A stretch of DNA of 11,554 nucleotides from JAJPKK01 sp035311445 (lineage in GTDB: Bacteria; Pseudomonadota; Alphaproteobacteria; Rhizobiales; Xanthobacteraceae): NCBI GenBank assembly GCA_035311445.1, contig DATGCX010000019.1, positions 1 through 11,554 on the forward strand. The letters are read 5' to 3'. Shown piece after piece: positions 1-6,721 of the stretch. The notes beneath the pieces were generated by a model. The model saw nothing but the letters and a program-made list of their open reading frames with translations. It was not told the DNA's origin and did no database searches. Position 1 is the first letter of the stretch; each line of letters starts with the position of its first letter. Both the position numbers and the translations under genes were made by a program.

Positions 1-95
1 TGATCCGGGGCGGCCAACGAAAAGGCAGCCACTATTCGCTCAACAGCCGCGGACTCGCCATGGCAAAGGAAATCGCGGCGAAAATGGGTGAGTAG
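1..95 (+). CDS. 3' end of an unidentified protein (partial)
   Basis: Reading back from the TAG at 93-95 gives an open frame of 30 codons that enters from the left edge, ending in ...RGLAMAKEIAAKMGE. The tail is basic (GGQRKGSHYS) and then forms an amphipathic helix. A Y-S-L-N-x-R-G-x-x-x-A pattern is reminiscent of the wing and last helix of winged-helix regulators such as the MarR or PadR types (Y-x-L-T-x-x-G). That is only a resemblance in a short fragment, and no function is assigned. The gene converges on the ligase gene that ends at 175. Confidence 0.5.
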   Translation, partial: IRGGQRKGSHYSLNSRGLAMAKEIAAKMGE

Positions 96-120
96 AGCGG
101 ACCAGTCGCCGACCCTTTTG

Positions 121-150
121 GCCCCCGTCGGGGCGGATGAGACGTCATCC
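121..150. terminator. Paired hairpins in a convergent gap, possible weak bidirectional terminator
   Basis: Two adjacent inverted repeats lie between the convergent stop codons at 95 and 175. The first is GCCCC-CGTC-GGGGC (121-134). The second is GGATGA-GACG-TCATCC (135-150). Neither is followed by a clear T-run on either strand, so a classical rho-independent terminator is not demonstrated. The convergent position makes a role in ending transcription plausible. Confidence 0.3.
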
Positions 151-174
151 TGAAAATTGACTGTACACCGCCTC

Positions 175-1527
175 TTACGTGCGCGGCTTCCGCTCATCCT
201 TGACCCGCACCGCCTTGCCTTGCGAGCGCGGGACTTCGCCCGGCGCTTTGACGACGACCGTGCAGGTCACCCCGATCATCGACTTGAGGTGATGCTGCAC
301 GGCTCCGGCTTGATTTGCACAGGCCGGCGGGTCGCCCGGCGTGTCAGGCGTGCGCTCCACCTCGACCGTCATGGCGTCGAGTGGCCCTTCGCGCGTCAGG
401 ACGATCTGGTAATGCGGCGCGAGTCCCGGGAAGCCGACCAGCACGGCCTCCACCTGCGACGGATAGACGTTGATGCCGCGGATGATCAGCATGTCGTCGT
501 CGCGGCCGGTGACGCGCATGATGCGCACATGGGTGCGTCCGCAGGCGCAGGGCTCGTCCGACAGCCGGGTGATATCGCGCGTGCGATAGCGCACCATCGG
601 CAGCGCTTCCTTGGTGAGTGTGGTGATAACAAGTTCGCCAGTCTCGCCCATGGGAAGCGGCTTCAGGGTCTCCGGATCGATGATCTCGAACAGGAAGTGA
701 TCCTCCCACCCGTGCAATCCGTTCTGCGCCAGGTAGCACTCGGCCGCGACGCCCGGCCCCAGAATTTCCGACAGGCCGTAGATGTCGATCGCCTTGATGC
801 CTAGACGGACTTCAAGACCGCGCCGCATCGGTTCGCTCCACGGCTCGGCCCCGAACACGCCCAATCGCAGCGGCAACATGGCGACATCGACGCCCATGCC
901 GGTCGCCACTTCGGCGATGTTGAGCGCGTAGGAGGGCGTTGCGCATAGAATGGCAGCGCCGAAATCCCGCATCAGCATCACCTGCCGCTCGGTGCCGCCG
1001 CCCGAGATCGGAACGACAGTGCAGCCGAGGCGCTCGGCCCCGTAATGGGCGCCGAGCCCGCCGGTGAACAGACCATAACCGTACGCGTTGTGAACGATGT
1101 CGCCCGGCCGTGCGCCCGCGCAGGCCAGCGTGCGCGCCATCAGGTCCGACCACAGATCGAGGTCGGCCCGGGTGTAGCCGACGACGGTCGGCCTGCCAGT
1201 GGTTCCGGACGATGCATGAAGGCGGAGCAACTGCTCGCGCGGCACCGCGAACAGGCCGAACGGATAACTGTCGCGCAGGTCGGCTTTCTCGGTGAATGGA
1301 AAATGCGCGATGTCGGCGAGAGAACCCAGATTCTCCGGCGCGACCCCCGCAGCCGCGAACTTGCGCCGAACCGGCGGAACCTTCTGATAGGCATGAGTCA
1401 GCGATTTTCTGAGCCGCCGCAATTGCAGTGCGGCGAGATTTGCACGCGCCATGGTTTCGGCTTCACGATCGAACATGAACAGCTGCGTTTCCGGGGCGGC
1501 GTCGTGCAAGGTTCGAGGCGTGGTCAT
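175..1527 (-). CDS. paaK: PaaK-family phenylacetate/arylacetate-CoA ligase
   Basis: This is an ATP-dependent, AMP-forming ligase of the phenylacetate-CoA ligase family: arylacetate + ATP + CoA gives arylacetyl-CoA, AMP and PPi in the cytoplasm. The protein has 450 aa, a normal length for PaaK. Visible motifs are the phosphate loop SSGTTGRPT near residue 106, YGLSE near 250, the hinge block TGRDDDMLIIRGINVYPSQVE near 340, and a C-terminal RSQGKAVRVKDERK block that resembles the usual PaaK ending with its catalytic lysine. The chosen ATG (1527) overlaps the stop of the upstream gene as TAATG, a translational-coupling arrangement; an ATG at 1536 would add three residues. As the last gene of the operon it most likely makes the substrate of the molybdoenzyme, like PadJ in anaerobic phenylalanine/phenylacetate degradation. 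The family is clear; the exact substrate (phenylacetate, a hydroxylated form or indoleacetate) is not. Confidence 0.9.
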   Translation of the reverse strand: MTTPRTLHDAAPETQLFMFDREAETMARANLAALQLRRLRKSLTHAYQKVPPVRRKFAAAGVAPENLGSLADIAHFPFTEKADLRDSYPFGLFAVPREQLLRLHASSGTTGRPTVVGYTRADLDLWSDLMARTLACAGARPGDIVHNAYGYGLFTGGLGAHYGAERLGCTVVPISGGGTERQVMLMRDFGAAILCATPSYALNIAEVATGMGVDVAMLPLRLGVFGAEPWSEPMRRGLEVRLGIKAIDIYGLSEILGPGVAAECYLAQNGLHGWEDHFLFEIIDPETLKPLPMGETGELVITTLTKEALPMVRYRTRDITRLSDEPCACGRTHVRIMRVTGRDDDMLIIRGINVYPSQVEAVLVGFPGLAPHYQIVLTREGPLDAMTVEVERTPDTPGDPPACANQAGAVQHHLKSMIGVTCTVVVKAPGEVPRSQGKAVRVKDERKPRT

Positions 1528-3197
1528 TATGCCCATCCAGGTTTGACGGCTCCCCCCGGCAGGCCGGGACCGCGAACAGGAGTGTGGTTGAGGGCGAATC
1601 CCTGATTATAGGCTGCGCGGGTGATCATGATGAATTTCAACGCCCAGCCGGCAGCGAAAACCAGAATGCCGGCAACGCCGAACAACACCCCTGCAATCTC
1701 CAACAGCGCGAAGCCAAGCACAATGAGAGTTGCGGGCGCGATGAATCCCAGCACCAGAAACCAGCCGCGGCATGCGCCGAGAAGTTCGAGCGAGCGTGCC
1801 GGCGCGCCGTCTTTCCTCAGGCGGACGAAATAGCAATGCCATTCCCATGCGCGCGCGGCGGCCAGCATGGCTACGAAGGCGGCAGCCGGGAAAATGCTCG
1901 GCTCCAGCAGCGGCAGTGCCGCGGCAGCACAAAGGAACAAGCCGCCGCCTTCCGCCATTCCGGTCGAGATCAAGAACGGCACGACATTGTGGGCGCGCCA
2001 GATCGGCACGCCCTTGGCGGCTTTCAGGATCATGGCCTGGCAGAACAGGAACGCGAGGCCAAGCCCGGCCGCAATTGCTGTAAGCAACGAATGATTGAAC
2101 CAGAGCGCGAGCAGGGCGACCGGAAAGAACGCCGCCACCGCCACCGCCTCGCGCGTCATCCAGGAGCGTCGCGGCTGCAGCAGCACGTAGATGAAGCGCA
2201 GCGGCCGTCCGATCTTGAACATCAATATCGCAAGACCGATGCAGACAAGCGCGAGCGCAATAAGGCCGACCGGCCATGCCGGGACGCCGCTGAGAGTATC
2301 GGCCGCCGCGAACACAAACAGCCCCGCGCCGGCGCCGCCGCACAAGAAATTGGCCGCCGCCTTCCAGTCCCAATGGGGTTGGTGCCACGGCTCGACGCCC
2401 TTGGTCCGGATGCGGCTTTTCTTCTCCCCTCCCCCTTGTGCGGAGGGGTCGGAGGTAGGGGTCGATGAGTAGGACACTTCTGGGCCATAACTTCTCGACC
2501 CCCCACCCCGACCCTCCCCCACAAGGGGGGAGGGAGAAAGAGCCCCCTCCTCCGCCTTGCTGTAGAGATAAAAGAAATTAGGCGCGGTTCCGAGTTCTTC
2601 GTGCATGCGGAAATGCTGGTGTTCGGCCAACAGCTGCGACACGTTGCTCGCCGGATCATCGAGGTCGCCGAAATGCAGCGCATCCGCGATGCAGGCATTG
2701 ACACAGGCCGGCGTTGCGGCAGGGTCGATGCCGGGCGTCAGGCCGTGCTCTAAACCGAAATCTATACGGTCGACGCAAAAAGTGCATTTCTGCGCCACGC
2801 CAAGGCGCGCCTCGTCATATCGCTCGGTCTCATTGCGCATGGCGCCGGCCACATAGGCATAGCGGGGCTGGTGCACCAGGAAACGCGCCTGGTACGGGCA
2901 GGCGACCTCGCAATAGGCGCAGCCGATGCAGAGTTCGTAATCGATGGTGACGATTCCATCGCGCCGCTGGCGGGTTGCGCTAGTCGGACACACATGCACA
3001 CACGGTGGATCGGCGCAGTGCTGGCATCCGACTGGCACAAAGGTGCGGGTCACCTCCGGAAATATGCCCGCCTCCACATCCAGCACCTTGCGCCATTGCA
3101 CAGCCGGCGAGGTGGCGTTGGCGTGACGACACGCGGCCGTACACGTCTGACAGCCGACGCACCGCTCGAGATCTGCCAGCATGCCCCAGCTGGTCAT
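1527..3197 (-). CDS. padC-padD: Fused [4Fe-4S] ferredoxin subunit and DmsC/PadD-type membrane anchor of a molybdoenzyme
   Basis: The 556-aa protein combines two subunits that are normally separate. Residues 1-215 form a DmsB/NrfC-type electron-transfer subunit with 16 cysteines for four [4Fe-4S] clusters: C13/16/19/23, C58/61/66/70, C90/93/96/100 and C138/141/165/169. Residues 271-556 are a hydrophobic DmsC-type anchor with about eight membrane helices and a GRP-L-R...SWMTREA loop typical of DmsC. Residues 219-258 are a low-complexity linker encoded by a palindromic repeat. Arg/Lys-rich loops after helices 2, 4, 6 and 8 fall on the same side as the N-terminus, which predicts a cytoplasmic Fe-S domain. 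In Thauera the 27- and 26-kDa small subunits of phenylacetyl-CoA:acceptor oxidoreductase match these two halves, so electrons would pass from the Mo subunit to membrane quinone. The ATG at 3197 follows an AGGA-like site about 10 nt upstream. The assignment to PadC/PadD rather than another DMSO-reductase-type complex rests partly on context. Confidence 0.82.
   Translation of the reverse strand: MTSWGMLADLERCVGCQTCTAACRHANATSPAVQWRKVLDVEAGIFPEVTRTFVPVGCQHCADPPCVHVCPTSATRQRRDGIVTIDYELCIGCAYCEVACPYQARFLVHQPRYAYVAGAMRNETERYDEARLGVAQKCTFCVDRIDFGLEHGLTPGIDPAATPACVNACIADALHFGDLDDPASNVSQLLAEHQHFRMHEELGTAPNFFYLYSKAEEGALSPSPLVGEGRGGGSRSYGPEVSYSSTPTSDPSAQGGGEKKSRIRTKGVEPWHQPHWDWKAAANFLCGGAGAGLFVFAAADTLSGVPAWPVGLIALALVCIGLAILMFKIGRPLRFIYVLLQPRRSWMTREAVAVAAFFPVALLALWFNHSLLTAIAAGLGLAFLFCQAMILKAAKGVPIWRAHNVVPFLISTGMAEGGGLFLCAAAALPLLEPSIFPAAAFVAMLAAARAWEWHCYFVRLRKDGAPARSLELLGACRGWFLVLGFIAPATLIVLGFALLEIAGVLFGVAGILVFAAGWALKFIMITRAAYNQGFALNHTPVRGPGLPGGAVKPGWA
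2421..2540. repeat. Palindromic repeat element inserted in frame inside the fusion gene
   Basis: The arms at 2421-2469 and 2491-2540 are imperfect inverted repeats of each other, separated by a 21-nt spacer. Each arm holds its own smaller palindrome: CCCCTCC/GGAGGGG in the left and CCCTCCCCC/GGGGGAGGG in the right. The total of 120 nt is divisible by three and has no stop in the reading frame. It encodes a Gly/Ser/Pro-rich stretch that includes SPSPLVGEGRGGG and PTSDPSAQGGG. Peptides of this kind are typical of translated alphaproteobacterial repeats. The element lies exactly between the Fe-S and membrane domains. Confidence 0.85.
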
Positions 3198-3218
3198 GAC
3201 GGGGAGTTCCTACCGTTG

Positions 3219-3237
3219 CTCCCCTTTTTCTGGGGAG
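3219..3237. repeat. Small hairpin upstream of the fusion gene
   Basis: CTCCCC and GGGGAG flank a 7-nt loop, about 22 nt upstream of the ATG at 3197 and close to its ribosome binding site. It could be a fragment of the same repeat family. In the mRNA it could affect ribosome access. No terminator-like U-tract follows it in the direction of transcription. Confidence 0.4.
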
Positions 3238-3318
3238 GGCTCGCGGACACAGCCCATGCAGGGGCGCACATCCGAGCCGCACGGTCTCCGAGCCGCTCCC
3301 TGGCGGACGTGGCGCGGT
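3238..3318. other. Unassigned spacer between the repeat element and the fusion gene
   Basis: No gene with convincing coding character is visible here. It contains a perfect 10-nt direct repeat, TCCGAGCCGC, at 3271-3280 and 3287-3296. Together with the element at 3319-3453 it makes this spacer unusually long (277 bp) for an operon whose other junctions are 2 nt or overlapping, which suggests inserted DNA. Confidence 0.45.
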
Positions 3319-3453
3319 CTTCACCTCTCCCCGCTTGCGGGGAGAGGTCGACCGAGCGAAGCGAGGGAGGGTGAGGGGGCCTCTCCACGAGTCTGAGCGT
3401 ATGGAAAGGCCCCGTCACCCCAACCCTCTCCCCGCAAGCGGGGAGAGGGAGAA
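3319..3453. repeat. Palindromic repeat element between the catalytic and Fe-S/anchor genes
   Basis: There are two nested perfect palindromes. One is at 3324-3347 with an 11-bp stem (CCTCTCCCCGC) and a TT loop. The other is at 3424-3449 with a 12-bp stem (CCCTCTCCCCGC) and an AA loop. The two halves are themselves inverted relative to one another, with matching GGTGAGGGGGCC-like inner segments. The left half carries an extra insert of about 19 nt (around 3349-3367). This is a REP/RPE-like architecture related to the element at 2421-2540. In the operon transcript it could fold into a long hairpin directly after the catalytic subunit's stop codon. Confidence 0.85.
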
Positions 3454-3474
3454 GAGGCGCAGCGCCAAACGCGT

Positions 3475-6228
3475 TCACGCTGCCGCTCCTGACCTTGCGC
3501 CCTCAAGCCGCGTGATCTGTACCCGGACGAGATCGGCGCCCGATCCGGTGGCATCGGTGAGGTCGAGCAGCATGGGCACGAGCGCATTCATGTTCGGGGC
3601 GCCGAAATCCTTGGCATACGGCGTCGCCCAATGGTCGAACTGGCCGATGATCAGCAATGTGTCCGGCCGGATGCCTTCACACAGCACGACGCGGCCCTTG
3701 GTGCTGTTGAGCGGCGAGCGCACCTCGACGAGATCACTGTCGGCGATGCCGAGCTTCGCGGCGGCCGTGGCGTTCATTACCACGCCGCCATGGCCGGCGA
3801 CGTTCTCGGCGACTTCGCGCATCAGCTGGATGCCGACGTTGCCGCCCCAGGAATACTGCATGCTGCGGGCGGTGATCAGCCAGAACGGATAGTTCTCGAT
3901 GCGTACCCCGTAGTGCCTGCCGAGCGCATTCTCCCACAGCGCCGAGAGATCGCGCCAGCGCGGCAGCGGCTGATATTCCTCGAGTTGGCGGTCCCACCAG
4001 TTGATACCGCGTTCATGCAGTCGCCGGCCAAGTTCCTTGCCGATCCGAAACAGGCGCTCCTGATAGGGCTGCTCGAAGCGCAGACCAACGTCGGCAAGTT
4101 TCGGATAGAGGTACCATTGCAGGCGCGAGAACGGTTTGACCCGGAAGCCATGCTTGCGGAACCATGCGAGCCCGTGGGTTTCGGCCCCATCGGTCAGCTC
4201 CGCAGTGGCGGCGCGGCAGGAGGCATCCCAGATCGCCTCAACGCTGTGCGGCACCGCAGGGTCCAACGAGAAATCGTAGTTTTCGCCGGAAAGCCTCACG
4301 CCTGCCGCGCCGCGGTTGATCGCCTCGTTGTAGGCCTCCAGGAGACCGGTGCGGCGGGCGAGCTCGGTGGCAATCCAGGTGAAGTCCTTTGCCTCACCTT
4401 GCGGCGGCACCGCCTGATCGCGCAGCGCGAAGCCCTGAAAATCCCAGAACTGCTCGACATATTTGGTGCCGCCGATGCGCAGCAACTGCAGGCCTTCGAG
4501 GTCGGTGCAATCGGGCAGCAGCACATCCGCCATATGGTTGGTTTCGTCGTGCGTGAACGCGAAGCATACCGTGAACGGGAACTTGGCCATCGCAGCGCTG
4601 ACTGACCTGGTGTCCCAGAACGAAATGGCCGGATTGGTGCGGTAGACGAGCCACACGTCCGGCGGCAATGCGGTGGGCAGCTTTTCGAAGTCTTTGTTCT
4701 GCATCATCCAGGCGAGATGGGTCGGGCCAAGCGCCTGGCTCCAGGCGGAATTCGCCACCAACGGCACCAGCGTGCGATGGGCGCTTCGCGCGGTGGGGCC
4801 GGCAATCCAGTCGTCTTTGCCGGTTGGGTTCATCGGATAATCCATGAACCCATCCCTGCCGGGCTTCACGCTCGACCAGCGATTATCTGCCGGACGGTTA
4901 AGCCGCACCGTGGTGCCGAGCGTGCCGCCCGGAACTTCGAGCGCACCTACGAGGCAGGCCAGCAGCGTACGCGCCCAGCAGCATTCATACCCGCCCCAGC
5001 CGTTGTTCACAGTCTTGCCGAGCGCGATCGCGACAGGCCGGAACGGCAAAGTGACGCCTTCGATCTCGATCGTCTGGCCGACGCGCGCATGGGCGAGGAA
5101 TTCGTCGGCAACACGCCTGATCCGAGCGGCCGGAACATCGCAGATCTGGCTCGCCCATTCGGGCGTGTAGTCTTTCACGTGGTCAACCAGATGCGCGAAT
5201 GCGGGCCGCACGTCTGCTGCTTGATGGACTGTTGTTTCGTCGTCCGGACCGACTTCGATGCCATTGCTTGGCAGCGCACCTTCCAGCGCCGGGTTAATGC
5301 CGGGCGTATCAAACGGTGCCGCCTGACCAGTAACGGTGTCGATTACCAGCGGCTTATGGGATTGCGGATCGCGTAGGAAAAATCCGTGAGGCCCGACCAG
5401 GTAGGGCGACGACGTGCGATGTTTGAGAAACGGAATATCTAGTTTCTCGCGCGGATGGGCGTGCAGCAGCACGTGGATCATGGCGAACAGAAATGCGGAG
5501 TCGGTTTTCGGCTTGATCGGAATCCATTCCGCCGAGCATGCGCCAGTGACGGACAGATGCGGCTCGATCTGCGCGCGCTTCATGCCGCGCTTGCGGGCGT
5601 CGGCATGACGCTTGACGCCGCAGACCCCGCCCGACGCCTCCACGTTGGCGCCGAACGAGACGAGGTATTCGGTCAGCGGCGTATCAGGCGATACCGTGAA
5701 AGCCCGGTGCCACAGCTCGCCATAGAGGTGCTCCGAGTGATAGCACTTCACGCCCTGGCCCGAGCCGAAGCTCATATCGACCGGGCCCCACGCGGCAAGA
5801 TAGGCCGGCAGTGTCCCCATGTAGGCGGTCGGCGTGCCGCCGCCGCCGAAGCTCGCGGCGAGCCGCGGAAACCCCTTCGGGTCGATCGGCCCGGCAGCGC
5901 GCACCCCATTGAGCTTGTCGGCGACCAGAGTGAGCGCCTCGTCCCAGGAGATGCGGACAAAGCCGGGGTCCTCGCCGCGGCCTTTTTTTGGGTTGGTCCG
6001 TTTCATCGGATGAAGGATGCGATCGGGCGTGTAGGTCTTCTGCACCAGGCCGAAGGCTTTCACGCAGATCTTGCCACCGGCCGGATGCACCTGCGCAGCA
6101 GTGAAATTGGGATTGATTTCCGTCGCAACGCCGTCTTCGACGCGCACCGTCATCAGGTCTGGGCCGGCCACGCACTGGTAGCAATAGGTCGAAACCGTCT
6201 TTTCGTCACGCGGTCTCTGCACGGACAC
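3475..6228 (-). CDS. padB: Molybdopterin oxidoreductase, phenylacetyl-CoA:acceptor oxidoreductase (PadB)-like catalytic subunit
   Basis: This 917-aa protein belongs to the DMSO-reductase family with bis-MGD cofactor. If it is PadB it converts phenylacetyl-CoA to phenylglyoxylate with release of CoA, giving electrons to quinone through the downstream Fe-S/anchor protein. Its size (~100 kDa) is near the 93-kDa Thauera subunit. The N-terminal Fe-S motif shows C16, C19 and C55, but Pro23/Asp24 stand where a third cysteine is usual. A GVKCYHSEHLYGEL block makes C162 a candidate Mo ligand. A C-terminal molybdopterin-dinucleotide-binding domain starts near residue 770 (PFWLITARSMQYSWGGN...). No twin-arginine signal is seen, so it should stay in the cytoplasm. 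The start is GTG, 2 nt after the thioesterase stop; a second in-frame GTG lies at 6222. The family is certain. The substrate is inferred from the flanking CoA ligases and the subunit pattern. Confidence 0.85.
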   Translation of the reverse strand: MSVQRPRDEKTVSTYCYQCVAGPDLMTVRVEDGVATEINPNFTAAQVHPAGGKICVKAFGLVQKTYTPDRILHPMKRTNPKKGRGEDPGFVRISWDEALTLVADKLNGVRAAGPIDPKGFPRLAASFGGGGTPTAYMGTLPAYLAAWGPVDMSFGSGQGVKCYHSEHLYGELWHRAFTVSPDTPLTEYLVSFGANVEASGGVCGVKRHADARKRGMKRAQIEPHLSVTGACSAEWIPIKPKTDSAFLFAMIHVLLHAHPREKLDIPFLKHRTSSPYLVGPHGFFLRDPQSHKPLVIDTVTGQAAPFDTPGINPALEGALPSNGIEVGPDDETTVHQAADVRPAFAHLVDHVKDYTPEWASQICDVPAARIRRVADEFLAHARVGQTIEIEGVTLPFRPVAIALGKTVNNGWGGYECCWARTLLACLVGALEVPGGTLGTTVRLNRPADNRWSSVKPGRDGFMDYPMNPTGKDDWIAGPTARSAHRTLVPLVANSAWSQALGPTHLAWMMQNKDFEKLPTALPPDVWLVYRTNPAISFWDTRSVSAAMAKFPFTVCFAFTHDETNHMADVLLPDCTDLEGLQLLRIGGTKYVEQFWDFQGFALRDQAVPPQGEAKDFTWIATELARRTGLLEAYNEAINRGAAGVRLSGENYDFSLDPAVPHSVEAIWDASCRAATAELTDGAETHGLAWFRKHGFRVKPFSRLQWYLYPKLADVGLRFEQPYQERLFRIGKELGRRLHERGINWWDRQLEEYQPLPRWRDLSALWENALGRHYGVRIENYPFWLITARSMQYSWGGNVGIQLMREVAENVAGHGGVVMNATAAAKLGIADSDLVEVRSPLNSTKGRVVLCEGIRPDTLLIIGQFDHWATPYAKDFGAPNMNALVPMLLDLTDATGSGADLVRVQITRLEGARSGAAA

Positions 6229-6230
6229 CT

Positions 6231-6638
6231 CTATGCCGATCGCAGCTTCGCCGCCTTCGCCTTCAGGCGCTCGATCGTCTTTGCCCTGTCGACCACGAAG
6301 CGCGCATGCGAACCGGAGCTGATGGTATCGATCTCGTCCTTCGCGGTCACCGCGAAAGTCACCTTGCGGCCTTCGATCACAGTCACCGTGGCGGTGAACT
6401 CGACGGTCGAACCCGGCAAAGTAGGGGCAAGATGCTTGATTGCCACTTCCATGCCGACCGAATCTTCGTTCGGATCGGCATGCTCCAGGATGAGATTGCG
6501 GCAGATGTACTCAATATCGCCGACCAGGTAAGGCGTCGCATAGACGCGCCCCTCCTCATCCATGAATCCGATTGTCTTTTCCTTTTCCACCTGGATGCGG
6601 CGCATCATCGAAACACCCGGCTGCAAGCTTGGCTTCAT
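6231..6638 (-). CDS. FlK-type hotdog thioesterase
   Basis: This 135-aa single-hotdog protein is similar to fluoroacetyl-CoA thioesterase FlK. It would hydrolyse an acyl-CoA to the acid and free CoA in the cytoplasm. The spacing of FlK's catalytic residues (T42, E50, G69, H76, R120) is reproduced exactly by T35, E43, G62, H69 and R113, in the blocks YATP, GDIEY, VGMEV, KHLAPTLPG and SGSHARFVV. The Phe lid (FlK F36) is not kept (E29 here), so another substrate is expected. The ATG at 6638 is preferred because an AGGAG lies 8 nt upstream; a 35-residue upstream extension has no family character. It is the first gene of the minus-strand operon and only 2 nt separate it from the molybdoenzyme gene, so it probably acts on a CoA ester of that route or spares CoA. 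Confidence 0.88.
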   Translation of the reverse strand: MKPSLQPGVSMMRRIQVEKEKTIGFMDEEGRVYATPYLVGDIEYICRNLILEHADPNEDSVGMEVAIKHLAPTLPGSTVEFTATVTVIEGRKVTFAVTAKDEIDTISSGSHARFVVDRAKTIERLKAKAAKLRSA

Positions 6639-6721
6639 ATGGTAGGCTCCTGTTGAGGTATTATGTGGGTGTCCTATGCTTGCGTGCCCAAGGCATGTCA
6701 TAAGAAACACCGGTGGGGAAT
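6639..6721. promoter_or_regulatory. Divergent promoter region between the two operons
   Basis: This 83-nt gap must carry start signals for both operons unless one is read through from elsewhere. A candidate plus-strand sigma-70-like promoter is TTGAGG (6653-6658), a 16-nt spacer and TATGCT (6675-6680). On the minus strand CATAAT (about 6658-6663) could be a -10 box, without a well-placed -35. TGCTTG (6678-6683) and CCAAGGCA (6689-6696) form an imperfect dyad that could bind a regulator. All of these are pattern guesses. Confidence 0.4.

Noticed and set aside
175..1527. The PaaK-type gene as the aerobic paa pathway ligase
   Set aside because: None of paaABCDE, paaG, paaZ or paaJ is nearby. 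The operon with a PadB-like molybdoenzyme points to the alpha-oxidation route, although the ligase itself cannot tell the two apart.
1584..2468. A long open frame opposite the membrane-anchor half of the fusion gene
   Set aside because: It is an antisense shadow of a high-G+C gene, rich in Arg/Gln/Glu/Ala, with no recognisable domain, whereas the minus strand shows clear membrane helices and motifs.
3219..3237. The CTCCCC/GGGGAG hairpin as a rho-independent terminator
   Set aside because: The T-run is in the loop on the plus strand, not after the stem in the direction of transcription, and the hairpin sits just upstream of an operon gene.
2421..3453. The repeated CTCCCC/GGGGAG palindromes as a CRISPR array
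   Set aside because: There are only two elements, far apart, in nested inverted rather than direct orientation, with no regular spacers and no cas genes. They fit palindromic interspersed repeats.
5455..6531. A plus-strand frame of 358 codons opposite the 5' part of the molybdoenzyme gene and the thioesterase
   Set aside because: It spans two well-supported minus-strand genes with no family motifs. It is a by-product of G+C-rich third codon positions.
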